Positions 1 through 6,537 of a DNA stretch of 6,537 bases are shown here, piece by piece. A program made the position numbers and the translations under genes. The notes under the pieces are model-generated. The model searched no databases. It was not told the DNA's origin and saw only the letters and a list, made by a program, of their open reading frames with translations. This stretch comes from Prevotellaceae bacterium. GTDB lineage: Bacteria; Bacteroidota; Bacteroidia; Bacteroidales; UBA932. The first letter of the stretch is position 1. Each line of letters begins with the position of its first letter. The stretch lies in assembly GCA_031259225.1 (NCBI GenBank), contig JAIRLT010000101.1, positions 1 to 6,537 of the forward strand, read 5' to 3'.

Positions 1-1172
1 GCATAATTCACGGTGCATTGTCCTTCCAGGTTGGTAAGCCACCGCAGGTCGGCAAGCCACGACAGGCGCACATTCCCGCGCAACGTATTGCCCCGCGCCT
101 TCGTATAGGTATCGACAAACGCGTCGGGGTCGTCTTTGGAATGATAGCCGCCCAGCGTTCCCGTAATGCCTGTTTCCAGTGTCAGCGGGCGGCCGCTTTG
201 CGCGTTAAAGGTATTGGAATAGCGCAACGACACATTGTTGCGGCTGTATGACGTGTAGGGCGACGCGAGGTCGGCTATTGACCGCGTATATTCCAGCGCG
301 GCATTGAGCACGCCAGCGTCGCGTCCCAGCGCAAAGCCCTTGTGCACCGCCACCTGTTTGGTGTTCGGGCGCGTCGAAGCCTCCACGTGCAGCGGCGACT
401 TTCCCCTGATGGTATTTATCTTCACTATGCCGTTCGAGAGGTCGCCATACTGCACCGAGGGCACGCCGGTAACCACCTCCACCGAGGCGACATTGGTCGT
501 TGCCACCGTGCGCGTATCGACCCCATACAGGCGAATATCGGTCGATGCGCCGAACGACGCGTTGTTCGACAGCCGCACGCCGTCCACCTCCACAGCCGTA
601 CCGAACGTAGGGTTGCCGTTTTCGCTGCCGGCGCCGCTGCGCACCGTGATGCGTTGTGCATCGCCGGTGGCTAAGTGCAGACTCTGGTTGGTTTGTCCGC
701 CCGGCAGCAGGCTCATGGCATCGGCAATGTCGAGCATTTGCAGGTGTTCGAGGCTGGCGCGGTCAATCCTGTACGAAGTAGTAATATCATCTTGACTTTT
801 CTGTGCGGTAACCGTCACCTCGTCCAGTAGGAGGTTGTCTTCCGGCAAATAAAATTCCAACTCCGGCAAATCGCCGGTCACATTCAGCCGCCTTGTTTTC
901 TTCGCATATCCGAGGCACGACACAGCCACGTCCACTTCGCCCGCCGGCACATTTTTTAGGATAAATTCACCTTTCTCATTGGTTACCGTCCAGCGCTCAC
1001 GCCCTGTCAACACTACCGAAGCATACGCCACCGGCTCTTTGGTCTTGGCGTCCATTACCGTTCCCGACAGGGTAAAACGCCCGTCGGCGCCCGGCGGCAC
1101 GGCGCTGCCGGTAAACCAGCAACAGGCAACCAGAAGAAGAAGTAATCCATAACGCGGTGCAAACAATACCAT
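1..1172 (-). CDS. TonB-dependent outer-membrane receptor, second copy (C-terminus beyond window)
   Basis: Outer-membrane active transporter powered by TonB-ExbBD; substrate unknown. The frame is open from the ATG at 1172 to the left edge, giving 390 residues, so most of the barrel is missing. The start is well supported: an in-frame TAA lies three codons upstream and a promoter lies just before it. Residues 1-24 form a signal peptide (Leu-rich core, GSA before the likely cleavage site). Residues 32-111 match a carboxypeptidase-regulatory-like domain (SGTVMDAKTKEPVAYASV, then NEKGEF). The TonB box is DEVTVTA at 117-123. The plug spans about 130-255, with VDGVRLSNNA (196-205), GVDTRT (217-222) and SVEVVTGVPSVQYGDLSNG (230-248). 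The barrel begins at about 260. The plug resembles that of the receptor at 4063-6537, so the two are paralogues. This one is more GC-rich: 32 of 40 codons at residues 200-239 end in G or C. Sure of the family, not of the substrate. Confidence 0.93.
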   Translation of the reverse strand, partial: MVLFAPRYGLLLLLVACCWFTGSAVPPGADGRFTLSGTVMDAKTKEPVAYASVVLTGRERWTVTNEKGEFILKNVPAGEVDVAVSCLGYAKKTRRLNVTGDLPELEFYLPEDNLLLDEVTVTAQKSQDDITTSYRIDRASLEHLQMLDIADAMSLLPGGQTNQSLHLATGDAQRITVRSGAGSENGNPTFGTAVEVDGVRLSNNASFGASTDIRLYGVDTRTVATTNVASVEVVTGVPSVQYGDLSNGIVKINTIRGKSPLHVEASTRPNTKQVAVHKGFALGRDAGVLNAALEYTRSIADLASPYTSYSRNNVSLRYSNTFNAQSGRPLTLETGITGTLGGYHSKDDPDAFVDTYTKARGNTLRGNVRLSWLADLRWLTNLEGQCTVNY

Positions 1173-1189
1173 GAAATAATTTTAGGCTG

Positions 1190-1220
1190 CAAAGGTAACT
1201 TCTTTAACAGCCTCCGGCAA
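1190..1220 (-). promoter_or_regulatory. Bacteroidota-type promoter for the second TonB receptor
   Basis: On the minus strand, TTG (1220-1218) is followed after 20 bases by TACCTTTG (1197-1190), an exact match to the -7 consensus TAnnTTTG at the usual distance from the -33 element. Transcription would begin near 1183-1186, giving a leader of about 12 bases before the ATG at 1172. No other TAnnTTTG is present in the spacer. Inference from consensus only. Confidence 0.65.
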
Positions 1221-1257
1221 TACCATACAATAGGTATATTTATTAAGTAATATACTA
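1220..1257. repeat. Overlapping inverted repeats next to the -33 element, possible operator
   Basis: On the plus strand, ATACC (1220-1224) pairs with GGTAT (1233-1237) across 8 bases. The same right arm, extended to TAGGTATAT (1231-1239), pairs imperfectly with ATATACTA (1250-1257). The block therefore carries three related half-sites, and one touches the -33 TTG. This arrangement could be an operator for a regulator of the second receptor. The stems are short and AT-rich, so chance cannot be excluded. It is not a convincing terminator, because no T-run follows either stem on the minus strand. Confidence 0.35.
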
Positions 1258-1275
1258 AAAAGGTAGAATAATGTA

Positions 1276-2823
1276 CTAAAAAATATACGCTACTTCCGCA
1301 TTCAGGTAGAACCGGCAGGAGCCGCTTCCGGCGGGTTTGAGCCATTGCCCGCCTAAATGGAGGTTAATCGACGAGGGGGATTTAATGAGGAAGGAGGCAT
1401 CGATGCTCCCGCCTATTATTCCATAATGGCTGGTGAGGTAAGACAGGTCTTGGGGGTAAAAATCGGTAACAAGGACAGACGTTGCTTCTGCGCTACTATA
1501 CGCATATTCGCCCCCCATGCTCAGGTTGTAGCCGAGCTGCAGCCCGAAAAGGATTTTTACCGGGGCGCCAACCACCAAGTTCTTTGCCGCCGACAGTTCG
1601 GTATAACTGTTTTGGGCATTGAATACGGAGCGGGGCGCCAGGTATTCATCCTGCCGGCTGCTGTACCGGGTTTTTATGCCGGCTTTCCATGCGTAGTCAT
1701 AGCGGTTACCCATAAACAGATCGTATTGCAGCGACGCCCACAACCGCTTGTAGGTGCTTTTCACGTATTCTGCAATGGTTACCCACCGGTTTACTTCATA
1801 CCGGCTGTCATATTCCTGTACGTATTCAATGCCGTCGGTAGCCGATTGCCCGGCGTCTGCCGTAATTTTGTGCGTGTAGTTCCCACTCCGGATTAGTTGC
1901 AGTTTGGCAGCTATGGTTGTATTACCGGTAGCGCCTCTCCGCCGGGGTTTTGTGGGGGTTTCAAATACTTCTATTTTTTCCGTTGCACAGGTAATATCCA
2001 GCAACAGGGCTTTGTTGTTGCCGGTAATGCCATACTGCAAACCGCCGCCATACTGGTTGCCCGGGTAATAAAAAACGCCTATTCCACCTGTTCCGCCCAC
2101 TACGCCGGGCGAATAATTGCCCAGTCCTTTCATAATATATACCTCTTCGTTGTGATAGGTGAGGCTGTTGGTAAACGTATTCCGGTCGAAAGTGTTTTGG
2201 TACCATAAGCTGGCGCCGGCATGGTGGCGGTTGGCAATTTTCGCTACCACAGACGGCTTGATTAAAATACCGTACCCATGCACGGTGGCGCGCGGGTCTA
2301 ACTGTTTAGCCGCCCTTTTGGCGGTATAATGCACTTCGGCGCCCAGTACAAGGCGGTCTTTCCAGACCGGCAGGGCGGCTTTCAGCGCCATGTCATAATA
2401 TTGTTTTTTCCAGTCGCTTTTGTTGGCGTCTGCCACATAGTAAGGCATATCGGACGTGGGCTCATAGCGGTTGGTGTTGAAGGTGGCGCCGGTTACATGG
2501 CTGTCGGAAAAAGTGAAATCACCCCACAGGAAGAATTTCCCCAACAGCAGGGCGCCATTGGTATTAAAGTTCATACTGCGGTTCCTGTCCCCTTCCTGTT
2601 GCAGCTTGTAACCGCCCGCAACGGTTGCATATTGCGCAGAGAGGATATTGTAGTCGCGCAAGGGCGTTACCGCTATCCCGGCGGCATTGGAAGTGTGAAA
2701 CCACAGCGATTGGGCATAGTTCAACTCCATGCCGCTGTAGCCGGTTACAGGCTGCGCCGCCCCTTGCCCGTAAAGGGCTACGGACAAGAGGCAAACAGCC
2801 GGTATAAATAAACGGTTCTTCAT
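1276..2823 (-). CDS. DUF6850-like outer-membrane beta-barrel protein
   Basis: Predicted outer-membrane barrel of 515 residues; function unknown. Residues 1-23 are a signal peptide (MKNR, hydrophobic core, then YGQGAAQ). The rest is made of alternating aromatic and small residues with Gly- and Asn-rich turns. It ends in EVAYIF, and a terminal Phe is typical of proteins inserted by the BAM machinery. No TonB box or plug is visible, so it should be a passive barrel. A conserved-looking segment, MPYYVADANKSDWKKQYYD, lies at 126-144. Only two cysteines (279, 503) remain after cleavage. I assign it to DUF6850 from memory of overall pattern, length and the DUF4876 neighbour. The ATG lies 6 bases after the upstream lipoprotein stop, suggesting translational coupling in one operon. 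It could be a channel, a structural partner of the receptor, or an anchor for the lipoprotein. Barrel call strong, family name moderate. Confidence 0.85.
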   Translation of the reverse strand: MKNRLFIPAVCLLSVALYGQGAAQPVTGYSGMELNYAQSLWFHTSNAAGIAVTPLRDYNILSAQYATVAGGYKLQQEGDRNRSMNFNTNGALLLGKFFLWGDFTFSDSHVTGATFNTNRYEPTSDMPYYVADANKSDWKKQYYDMALKAALPVWKDRLVLGAEVHYTAKRAAKQLDPRATVHGYGILIKPSVVAKIANRHHAGASLWYQNTFDRNTFTNSLTYHNEEVYIMKGLGNYSPGVVGGTGGIGVFYYPGNQYGGGLQYGITGNNKALLLDITCATEKIEVFETPTKPRRRGATGNTTIAAKLQLIRSGNYTHKITADAGQSATDGIEYVQEYDSRYEVNRWVTIAEYVKSTYKRLWASLQYDLFMGNRYDYAWKAGIKTRYSSRQDEYLAPRSVFNAQNSYTELSAAKNLVVGAPVKILFGLQLGYNLSMGGEYAYSSAEATSVLVTDFYPQDLSYLTSHYGIIGGSIDASFLIKSPSSINLHLGGQWLKPAGSGSCRFYLNAEVAYIF

Positions 2824-2834
2824 TTAATTTTAAT
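2823..2834 (-). promoter_or_regulatory. A/T-rich translation initiation region of the barrel gene
   Basis: The minus strand reads ATTAAAATTAAA, ending on the A of the ATG and overlapping the upstream TAA stop (2832-2830). There is no GGAGG-like Shine-Dalgarno sequence. The same 12 bases occur before the lipoprotein start at 4029. A-rich leaders are a known feature of Bacteroidota translation starts. Confidence 0.5.
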
Positions 2835-4029
2835 TACCCCATGTATTCCACGACGGTTTTTTGGCGCCATTGCGACGGATTTCCGGCGTATCTTTCACTT
2901 CAAAATCGCTGGTCGAATTGTTGATGTCTTGATAAATAATCCGTCCATCCGGTTTGGTTTCTTTGATTTTCCGCGCTACGCTCTTGCTGTTGTAGGTAGC
3001 GCCCACAAAGGTGGCGCCGGCGTCCAGCACGGTAGGGATACGTTTCAACTGTACTTGTGTTTCATTACCTACCGTTTCCACAGCATCTAATATCAGACTG
3101 ATGGGAATAGCGACCCCTTGCGCCGTTGAGCCAACCTGCGTGGTCAATTCGGTTATGTCTGTATTTTCGTCGGGGAAAAATAATGCATAAGCACAGCCAT
3201 TGATGGAATTTAACCATTGGGGCATTGATTGAAAATTGGACATCCTGTATATAAGATCCAAATTTATTGCCTGCTCGTCGGTTTGTATTTGTGTACTACT
3301 GGCTGCGATATAACCTTCAAATTCGCTGGACGACAAATTGACCGGAGCGCTTGGATTTAAAGTTTCGACCTGATGATTGGTTGCCCATTGTGCCACAATA
3401 ATAGCTTCGCCGGGCTGAATTGGATATTGGGTTCCCGTTCCGGGAATTTGCCACAACCATTGGTAAAAGACATAGTCGGCGGCATTTTCCTTGTCCCATG
3501 TGGGCTGGGTTGCCGATGCGAGGTTAGTATACAGCGTACCTAAACATAACCCGTCAGCATAGACCACCGCTTCGCTGTTGTTGTAAATTTCAAAGAACTG
3601 GTCGCGGAAATAGGTGGCATTGCTTGGGGTTCGACTTCCTGTGTAATAAATTTCCTTGAAGACCAAAGTGCCCGATTTGGCTACCGCTACTTCAATGGTG
3701 TAGGACGCCCCGTCGGTTATTATGTTTTCATTAACCAGGGAGCCGCTGTAAATAACCGAAAAACCTTGCGCCAATGCTTCAGCGCTTACGGAAATGGTGT
3801 AGATACCGGGGAGTAGGCTTGCCGTTACTTTGCCATCTGCACCGGCGGTTTTTTCTACTTTGCTATTGTCATTGTAGTTGATAAACTCCACCAGGTAGGC
3901 TTCGGGAACGGTCGTAACGCCTGCCGGCGTAGTAATTTGCACCGAAACGGTAATTTCCTTAACGCTGTCGGTCTTGTCGCAGGCTGCCAGAAGGACAGCG
4001 CAAGCTAAAAATAATAAATGTTTTTTCAT
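2830..4029 (-). CDS. DUF4876-like surface lipoprotein with lamin-tail-like core
   Basis: Predicted lipoprotein of 399 residues, probably on the outer membrane and perhaps surface-exposed. Residues 1-17 form a lipoprotein signal peptide with lipobox LAAC, giving Cys17 followed by DKTD. Acidic and Lys residues after the Cys are compatible with, but do not prove, the Bacteroidota surface-export signal. Residues 25-115 look like an Ig or transthyretin-like fold (AYLVEFIN, ADGKVTASLLPGIYTISV). Residues 119-215 resemble a lamin-tail domain: LVFKEIYYTG (122-131), FFEIYNNSEAVVYADGLCLG (145-164) and IQPGEAIIVAQ (204-214). The end (372-388, STSDFEVKDTPEIRRNG) also resembles the closing strand of lamin-tail proteins. 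No catalytic motif is visible. It lies 33 bases after the TonB receptor and 6 bases before the barrel gene, so it is probably the receptor's extracellular partner. It is shorter than SusD proteins and lacks their helical repeats. The DUF4876 name is from memory; the ligand is unknown. Confidence 0.85.
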   Translation of the reverse strand: MKKHLLFLACAVLLAACDKTDSVKEITVSVQITTPAGVTTVPEAYLVEFINYNDNSKVEKTAGADGKVTASLLPGIYTISVSAEALAQGFSVIYSGSLVNENIITDGASYTIEVAVAKSGTLVFKEIYYTGSRTPSNATYFRDQFFEIYNNSEAVVYADGLCLGTLYTNLASATQPTWDKENAADYVFYQWLWQIPGTGTQYPIQPGEAIIVAQWATNHQVETLNPSAPVNLSSSEFEGYIAASSTQIQTDEQAINLDLIYRMSNFQSMPQWLNSINGCAYALFFPDENTDITELTTQVGSTAQGVAIPISLILDAVETVGNETQVQLKRIPTVLDAGATFVGATYNSKSVARKIKETKPDGRIIYQDINNSTSDFEVKDTPEIRRNGAKKPSWNTWGN

Positions 4030-4035
4030 ACTTTT

Positions 4036-4047
4036 TTTAATTTTAAT
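4036..4047 (-). promoter_or_regulatory. A/T-rich translation initiation region of the lipoprotein gene
   Basis: The minus strand reads ATTAAAATTAAA, then AAAAGT and the ATG at 4029. It is identical to the 12 bases before the barrel gene at 2823. No Shine-Dalgarno sequence is present. The whole 33-base gap (4030-4062) is A/T-rich and contains no TAnnTTTG promoter and no hairpin, which supports co-transcription with the receptor upstream. Confidence 0.5.
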
Positions 4048-4062
4048 GTTATTTAATTTGAG

Positions 4063-6537
4063 TTATTTTATAGAAACTTTCAAGTCGAAACCAAAGAAAA
4101 TATTAGCGCCTGCTTCGTGGAATGACCCCGGCGTTACGGTCGATTCATACACAGGTCGGCTATTGAATACATTGTTGGCGAAAAATGAAGCGGTAAAGTA
4201 ATCGCCCAGTTCTTTCGACAGGTTGATATTGAAGAACAGGGTGGGAATGCTTTTATCCACCAGGTCGCGCATATTATTGACGCCGGGAAACAGGTAGCTA
4301 AACTCCGGGTCGTCTTTCAACGCCGGGTCGAAGTCGTACACTTTCCCATCATGGTACGAAATATATTTTTCAAACATATCGCTCCCGTAAACCGTCCAGG
4401 TATTGCTTAGCCACAGGATTTGCGAAGTCAGCGTAATGACAAATCCTATAGCCGGAATGTTGTGCGTAATCCTCACGGTGGTGAGGCATCTTTCACTTTC
4501 GGAGCTCAGCCGTCCCTTTTCGTAAATGCCGATGTTCCGCTCCAGTTCATTCGCCCTCGAAAGAGTGCTGAACGAGTAATCCCGGCTTTTAGACGTGCGC
4601 CTTTCCCACGCGCCGTTTATGTAGAAAGAAGTCCTGATAGCGTCGAAACGTCCCAAGTCCAATTCAAATTCCACGCCCCGGTTATGGGAATAGTTATTAT
4701 TGCCGGGCTCCGAATAGATAGCAAATACATTCGCGGTATTGGATAATTTCAATACCGGCGGCGCGCCGGTAACTTGCCGGTCAATGGTGTATTGCTTGTA
4801 TTCCACCAGCCGGAAAGTATTCAAAGTATTAGAAAATGAATAATCGTTTTCTCGCAATTCATCATAGGCGGTTATGGAAAGCCGGTATTTTTTCTTCCAC
4901 CTGACATCCATTCCCATTTCTATTTTCCGGTTGGTAGCGATTTCAAGGAGGGGGTTTTCGGCGGAAAATATATGAGTTTCGCACAACAACACCTCTTCCG
5001 GGCTGATATCAGGCGTAAGGCGGTAGTCGAAGTACGCATTTTCGGGATAGAGATACAACAGCGTCGGGGCTTTGGCGGTTATGCCATAGCCGCCCCTGAG
5101 CGTCAGCGTTTCGGGTAACAAATCAAAAGAGGCATTGACACGGGGCGCCAACACGCTTTTTTGGTTAATATAGTCGAACCGGGCGCCGGCGGCAATATTC
5201 AAATAGCGCTCCCCGAAGGCATGCTGGTAGTAGTCTTCTACAAAAACGCCCAACTGGTAAATAAAGGGAATATCGGCGTAAGGTCTGTTGCGGTAAGCGC
5301 GGTTGTTGAATGCGCGCAAGGGCGGGTTTTGCTCGTCATACACTTTCCCCCTGCCCACATTGCCGTCCGCTTTAAAATCTACGCCGGCAATAATCCGGTT
5401 GTTAATGTTTCCCCATCGTTTGTTAAAGTTCACTTTCAACTTGGCATTGACGTTAATCTCTTTGCCATACACGCTCCATTCGGTATAGTATTCGTTGGGA
5501 AGAATTGTCGCCCACGCCGCTCCGGCAAGGCGGGTGATTTCGTTGCCGGCATCGTCATATACCTGTAGCCCGGGACGGTTGGACACAATGCTGCCGTCGG
5601 TCATGGCGGTAGAATAAAGCCCGGTGGCATTGTAAAGCATCTCGTGCGTCCATGAATATTTATCATTGTACTTTCCTGCCAGCACCCATTCCAACGACTT
5701 TAACCATCCTTTGCTTATATTAAGTTTGGTGTTGTTGCTAAAAGCAATGCCGAACTCCTGCGCTTTTTCCTGCAAATCTATGGCGTTATCGTTGGGATTG
5801 GAGTTGCGGGTATCCTTGCCGAGTGTAATATCAAACGAAGTGGTAGAGAGGAGGTCTTTTTTAAAGGATGTTGTCCAGAGCGCTTTCGTTACAAGGCGCT
5901 GGTAAAAGGCATAAGCTTCCGTCGGCTCCTTGACGGTGTAGAGGTAATCGCCGCTTATATTGAGGTTGCCCCATTTATCACCCATGAAAAATCCTTTCGA
6001 TATAGACCCCTGGTATAAATCGGGATTGGTTTTGAACTTCACTTTTAGCGGGTCTTTTCCTGCCCGCGATTTTACGATGACGGCGCCGGAGGTCAAGTCG
6101 CCGTACTCTGCGGAAGGAATACCGCGGATGACTTCGACCGATTCTATATTGTCCAGCGCGATGGTGCGCGTATCCACGCCGGCGGCGGCGTCTCCGTTAA
6201 GCGAACCGGTGCCGCCGTTCATCGTAGCGGCAAACGCTTGCAGGTTGGCATTGTTCGACAATTGCACGCCGTCCACAATAATGGCTGTTCCCAAGCTGTT
6301 CCCTGCTCCTGTACCGCGTATATTCACCGTATTTGCGCTGTTCATGTTGGGGTTCGTGATAACGACGCCCGGAAGCAACTGCATCAGGTCGCTCAACGTG
6401 GAGGCTTGCATGTGGTCAATAGCCTGGCGGGAAATATTGGACGCGGTGGACTGTCCCGCTTTGCTTTGCGTAGCCACTACCGTTACTTCATCCAGCCGGA
6501 AGTCGGCATTCTTCATCCCGAACACAAAATGACTGGT
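4063..6537 (-). CDS. TonB-dependent outer-membrane receptor, first copy (N-terminus beyond window)
   Basis: TonB-powered outer-membrane transporter; 824 residues visible, numbered here from the right edge. The frame is open to the edge (TSHFVFGMKNADFRLDEVTV), so the signal peptide and probably a carboxypeptidase-regulatory-like domain lie outside. The GTG at 6525 and ATG at 6516 are internal codons, not starts. The TonB box is DEVTVVA (16-22). The plug spans about 25-160, with LLPGVVI (54-60), VNIRGTGAGN (71-80), IIVDGVQLSNNA (86-97) and SVEVIRGIPSAEYGDLTSG (133-151). The remainder is a 22-strand-type barrel with long aromatic and Asn-rich loops, ending in FFGFDLKVSIK. Compared with the second receptor the plug has about 11 extra residues, rich in Gly, Ala and Asn (98-119). 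It heads an apparent operon with the lipoprotein and barrel genes. It is not SusC-like in its plug ending, and substrate candidates such as siderophore, haem or peptide cannot be separated. Confidence 0.95.
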   Translation of the reverse strand, partial: TSHFVFGMKNADFRLDEVTVVATQSKAGQSTASNISRQAIDHMQASTLSDLMQLLPGVVITNPNMNSANTVNIRGTGAGNSLGTAIIVDGVQLSNNANLQAFAATMNGGTGSLNGDAAAGVDTRTIALDNIESVEVIRGIPSAEYGDLTSGAVIVKSRAGKDPLKVKFKTNPDLYQGSISKGFFMGDKWGNLNISGDYLYTVKEPTEAYAFYQRLVTKALWTTSFKKDLLSTTSFDITLGKDTRNSNPNDNAIDLQEKAQEFGIAFSNNTKLNISKGWLKSLEWVLAGKYNDKYSWTHEMLYNATGLYSTAMTDGSIVSNRPGLQVYDDAGNEITRLAGAAWATILPNEYYTEWSVYGKEINVNAKLKVNFNKRWGNINNRIIAGVDFKADGNVGRGKVYDEQNPPLRAFNNRAYRNRPYADIPFIYQLGVFVEDYYQHAFGERYLNIAAGARFDYINQKSVLAPRVNASFDLLPETLTLRGGYGITAKAPTLLYLYPENAYFDYRLTPDISPEEVLLCETHIFSAENPLLEIATNRKIEMGMDVRWKKKYRLSITAYDELRENDYSFSNTLNTFRLVEYKQYTIDRQVTGAPPVLKLSNTANVFAIYSEPGNNNYSHNRGVEFELDLGRFDAIRTSFYINGAWERRTSKSRDYSFSTLSRANELERNIGIYEKGRLSSESERCLTTVRITHNIPAIGFVITLTSQILWLSNTWTVYGSDMFEKYISYHDGKVYDFDPALKDDPEFSYLFPGVNNMRDLVDKSIPTLFFNINLSKELGDYFTASFFANNVFNSRPVYESTVTPGSFHEAGANIFFGFDLKVSIK

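Noticed and set aside
304..795. Plus-strand open frame of 163 codons, similar in sequence to the plus-strand frame at 5960-6532
   Set aside because: Both are antisense to homologous plug domains in the same relative frame, so their resemblance (SPY--EG, VRVSTP, ALFD--TPST) mirrors the sense proteins. Neither has a promoter, and the sense frames are strongly supported.
1218..1257. Intrinsic terminator after the barrel gene
   Set aside because: The inverted repeats have only 5 to 8 paired bases, are AT-rich, and are not followed by a T-run on the minus strand.
1055..1345. Minus-strand open frame of 96 codons spanning the spacer
   Set aside because: It overlaps the end of the barrel gene and the start of the second receptor in another frame, has no recognisable start signal, and shows no domain; both flanking genes are better supported.
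630..6087. The palindrome GGCGCC occurs 13 times in the window, against about 2 expected by chance
   Set aside because: Eleven of the 13 copies are in-frame GGC GCC codons for Gly-Ala, and two encode Leu-Ala-Pro-Arg. Codon and codon-pair preference explains this without invoking a protein-binding or restriction-related signal.
5960..6532. Plus-strand open frame of 190 codons at the right edge
   Set aside because: It is a shadow of the first receptor's plug, which carries clear TonB-plug motifs on the minus strand.
2830..6537. SusC/SusD-type polysaccharide utilisation pair
   Set aside because: The lipoprotein is 399 residues, beta-rich and lamin-tail-like, unlike helical SusD proteins. The receptor plug ends in YGDLTSGAVIVKSR rather than the usual SusC signature, and no glycan-degrading enzyme is present in the window.

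Overview
The window looks like part of a Bacteroidota (Bacteroidales-type) chromosome. The evidence is: TonB-dependent receptors with the DEVTV-type TonB box and a carboxypeptidase-regulatory-like N-terminal domain; a lipoprotein and an outer-membrane barrel matching families that I recall mainly from Bacteroidales (DUF4876 and DUF6850); A/T-rich translation starts without a clear Shine-Dalgarno sequence; and a good match to the Bacteroidota promoter (TTG, 20 bases, TACCTTTG). I see no tRNA, rRNA, transposase, CRISPR array or phage gene. The species cannot be named from this sequence.

All four real genes are on the minus strand, so they read from right to left. (1) 6537-4063: a TonB-dependent receptor whose N-terminus lies beyond the right edge. 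(2) 4029-2830: a 399-residue DUF4876-type lipoprotein with a lamin-tail-like core. (3) 2823-1276: a 515-residue DUF6850-type outer-membrane beta-barrel without a plug. (4) 1172 to the left edge: the first 390 residues of a second TonB-dependent receptor. This last gene runs off the window without a stop codon, so an ORF search that needs both ends would miss it.

Genes 1 to 3 are separated by only 33 and 6 bases, with no promoter-like or terminator-like sequence between them, and probably form one operon. Gene 4 follows a 103-base AT-rich spacer that holds a promoter and overlapping inverted repeats, so it can probably be expressed separately as well as by read-through.

All four products are predicted for the outer membrane or cell surface: two energised transporters, a surface-type lipoprotein and a passive barrel. 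The simplest reading is an uptake system in which the lipoprotein captures a ligand and a receptor imports it. The ligand cannot be read from the sequence. The two receptors are paralogues, but the plug and barrel part of gene 4 is clearly more GC-rich than the rest, which suggests a separate history. Plus-strand open frames are antisense shadows of these genes.
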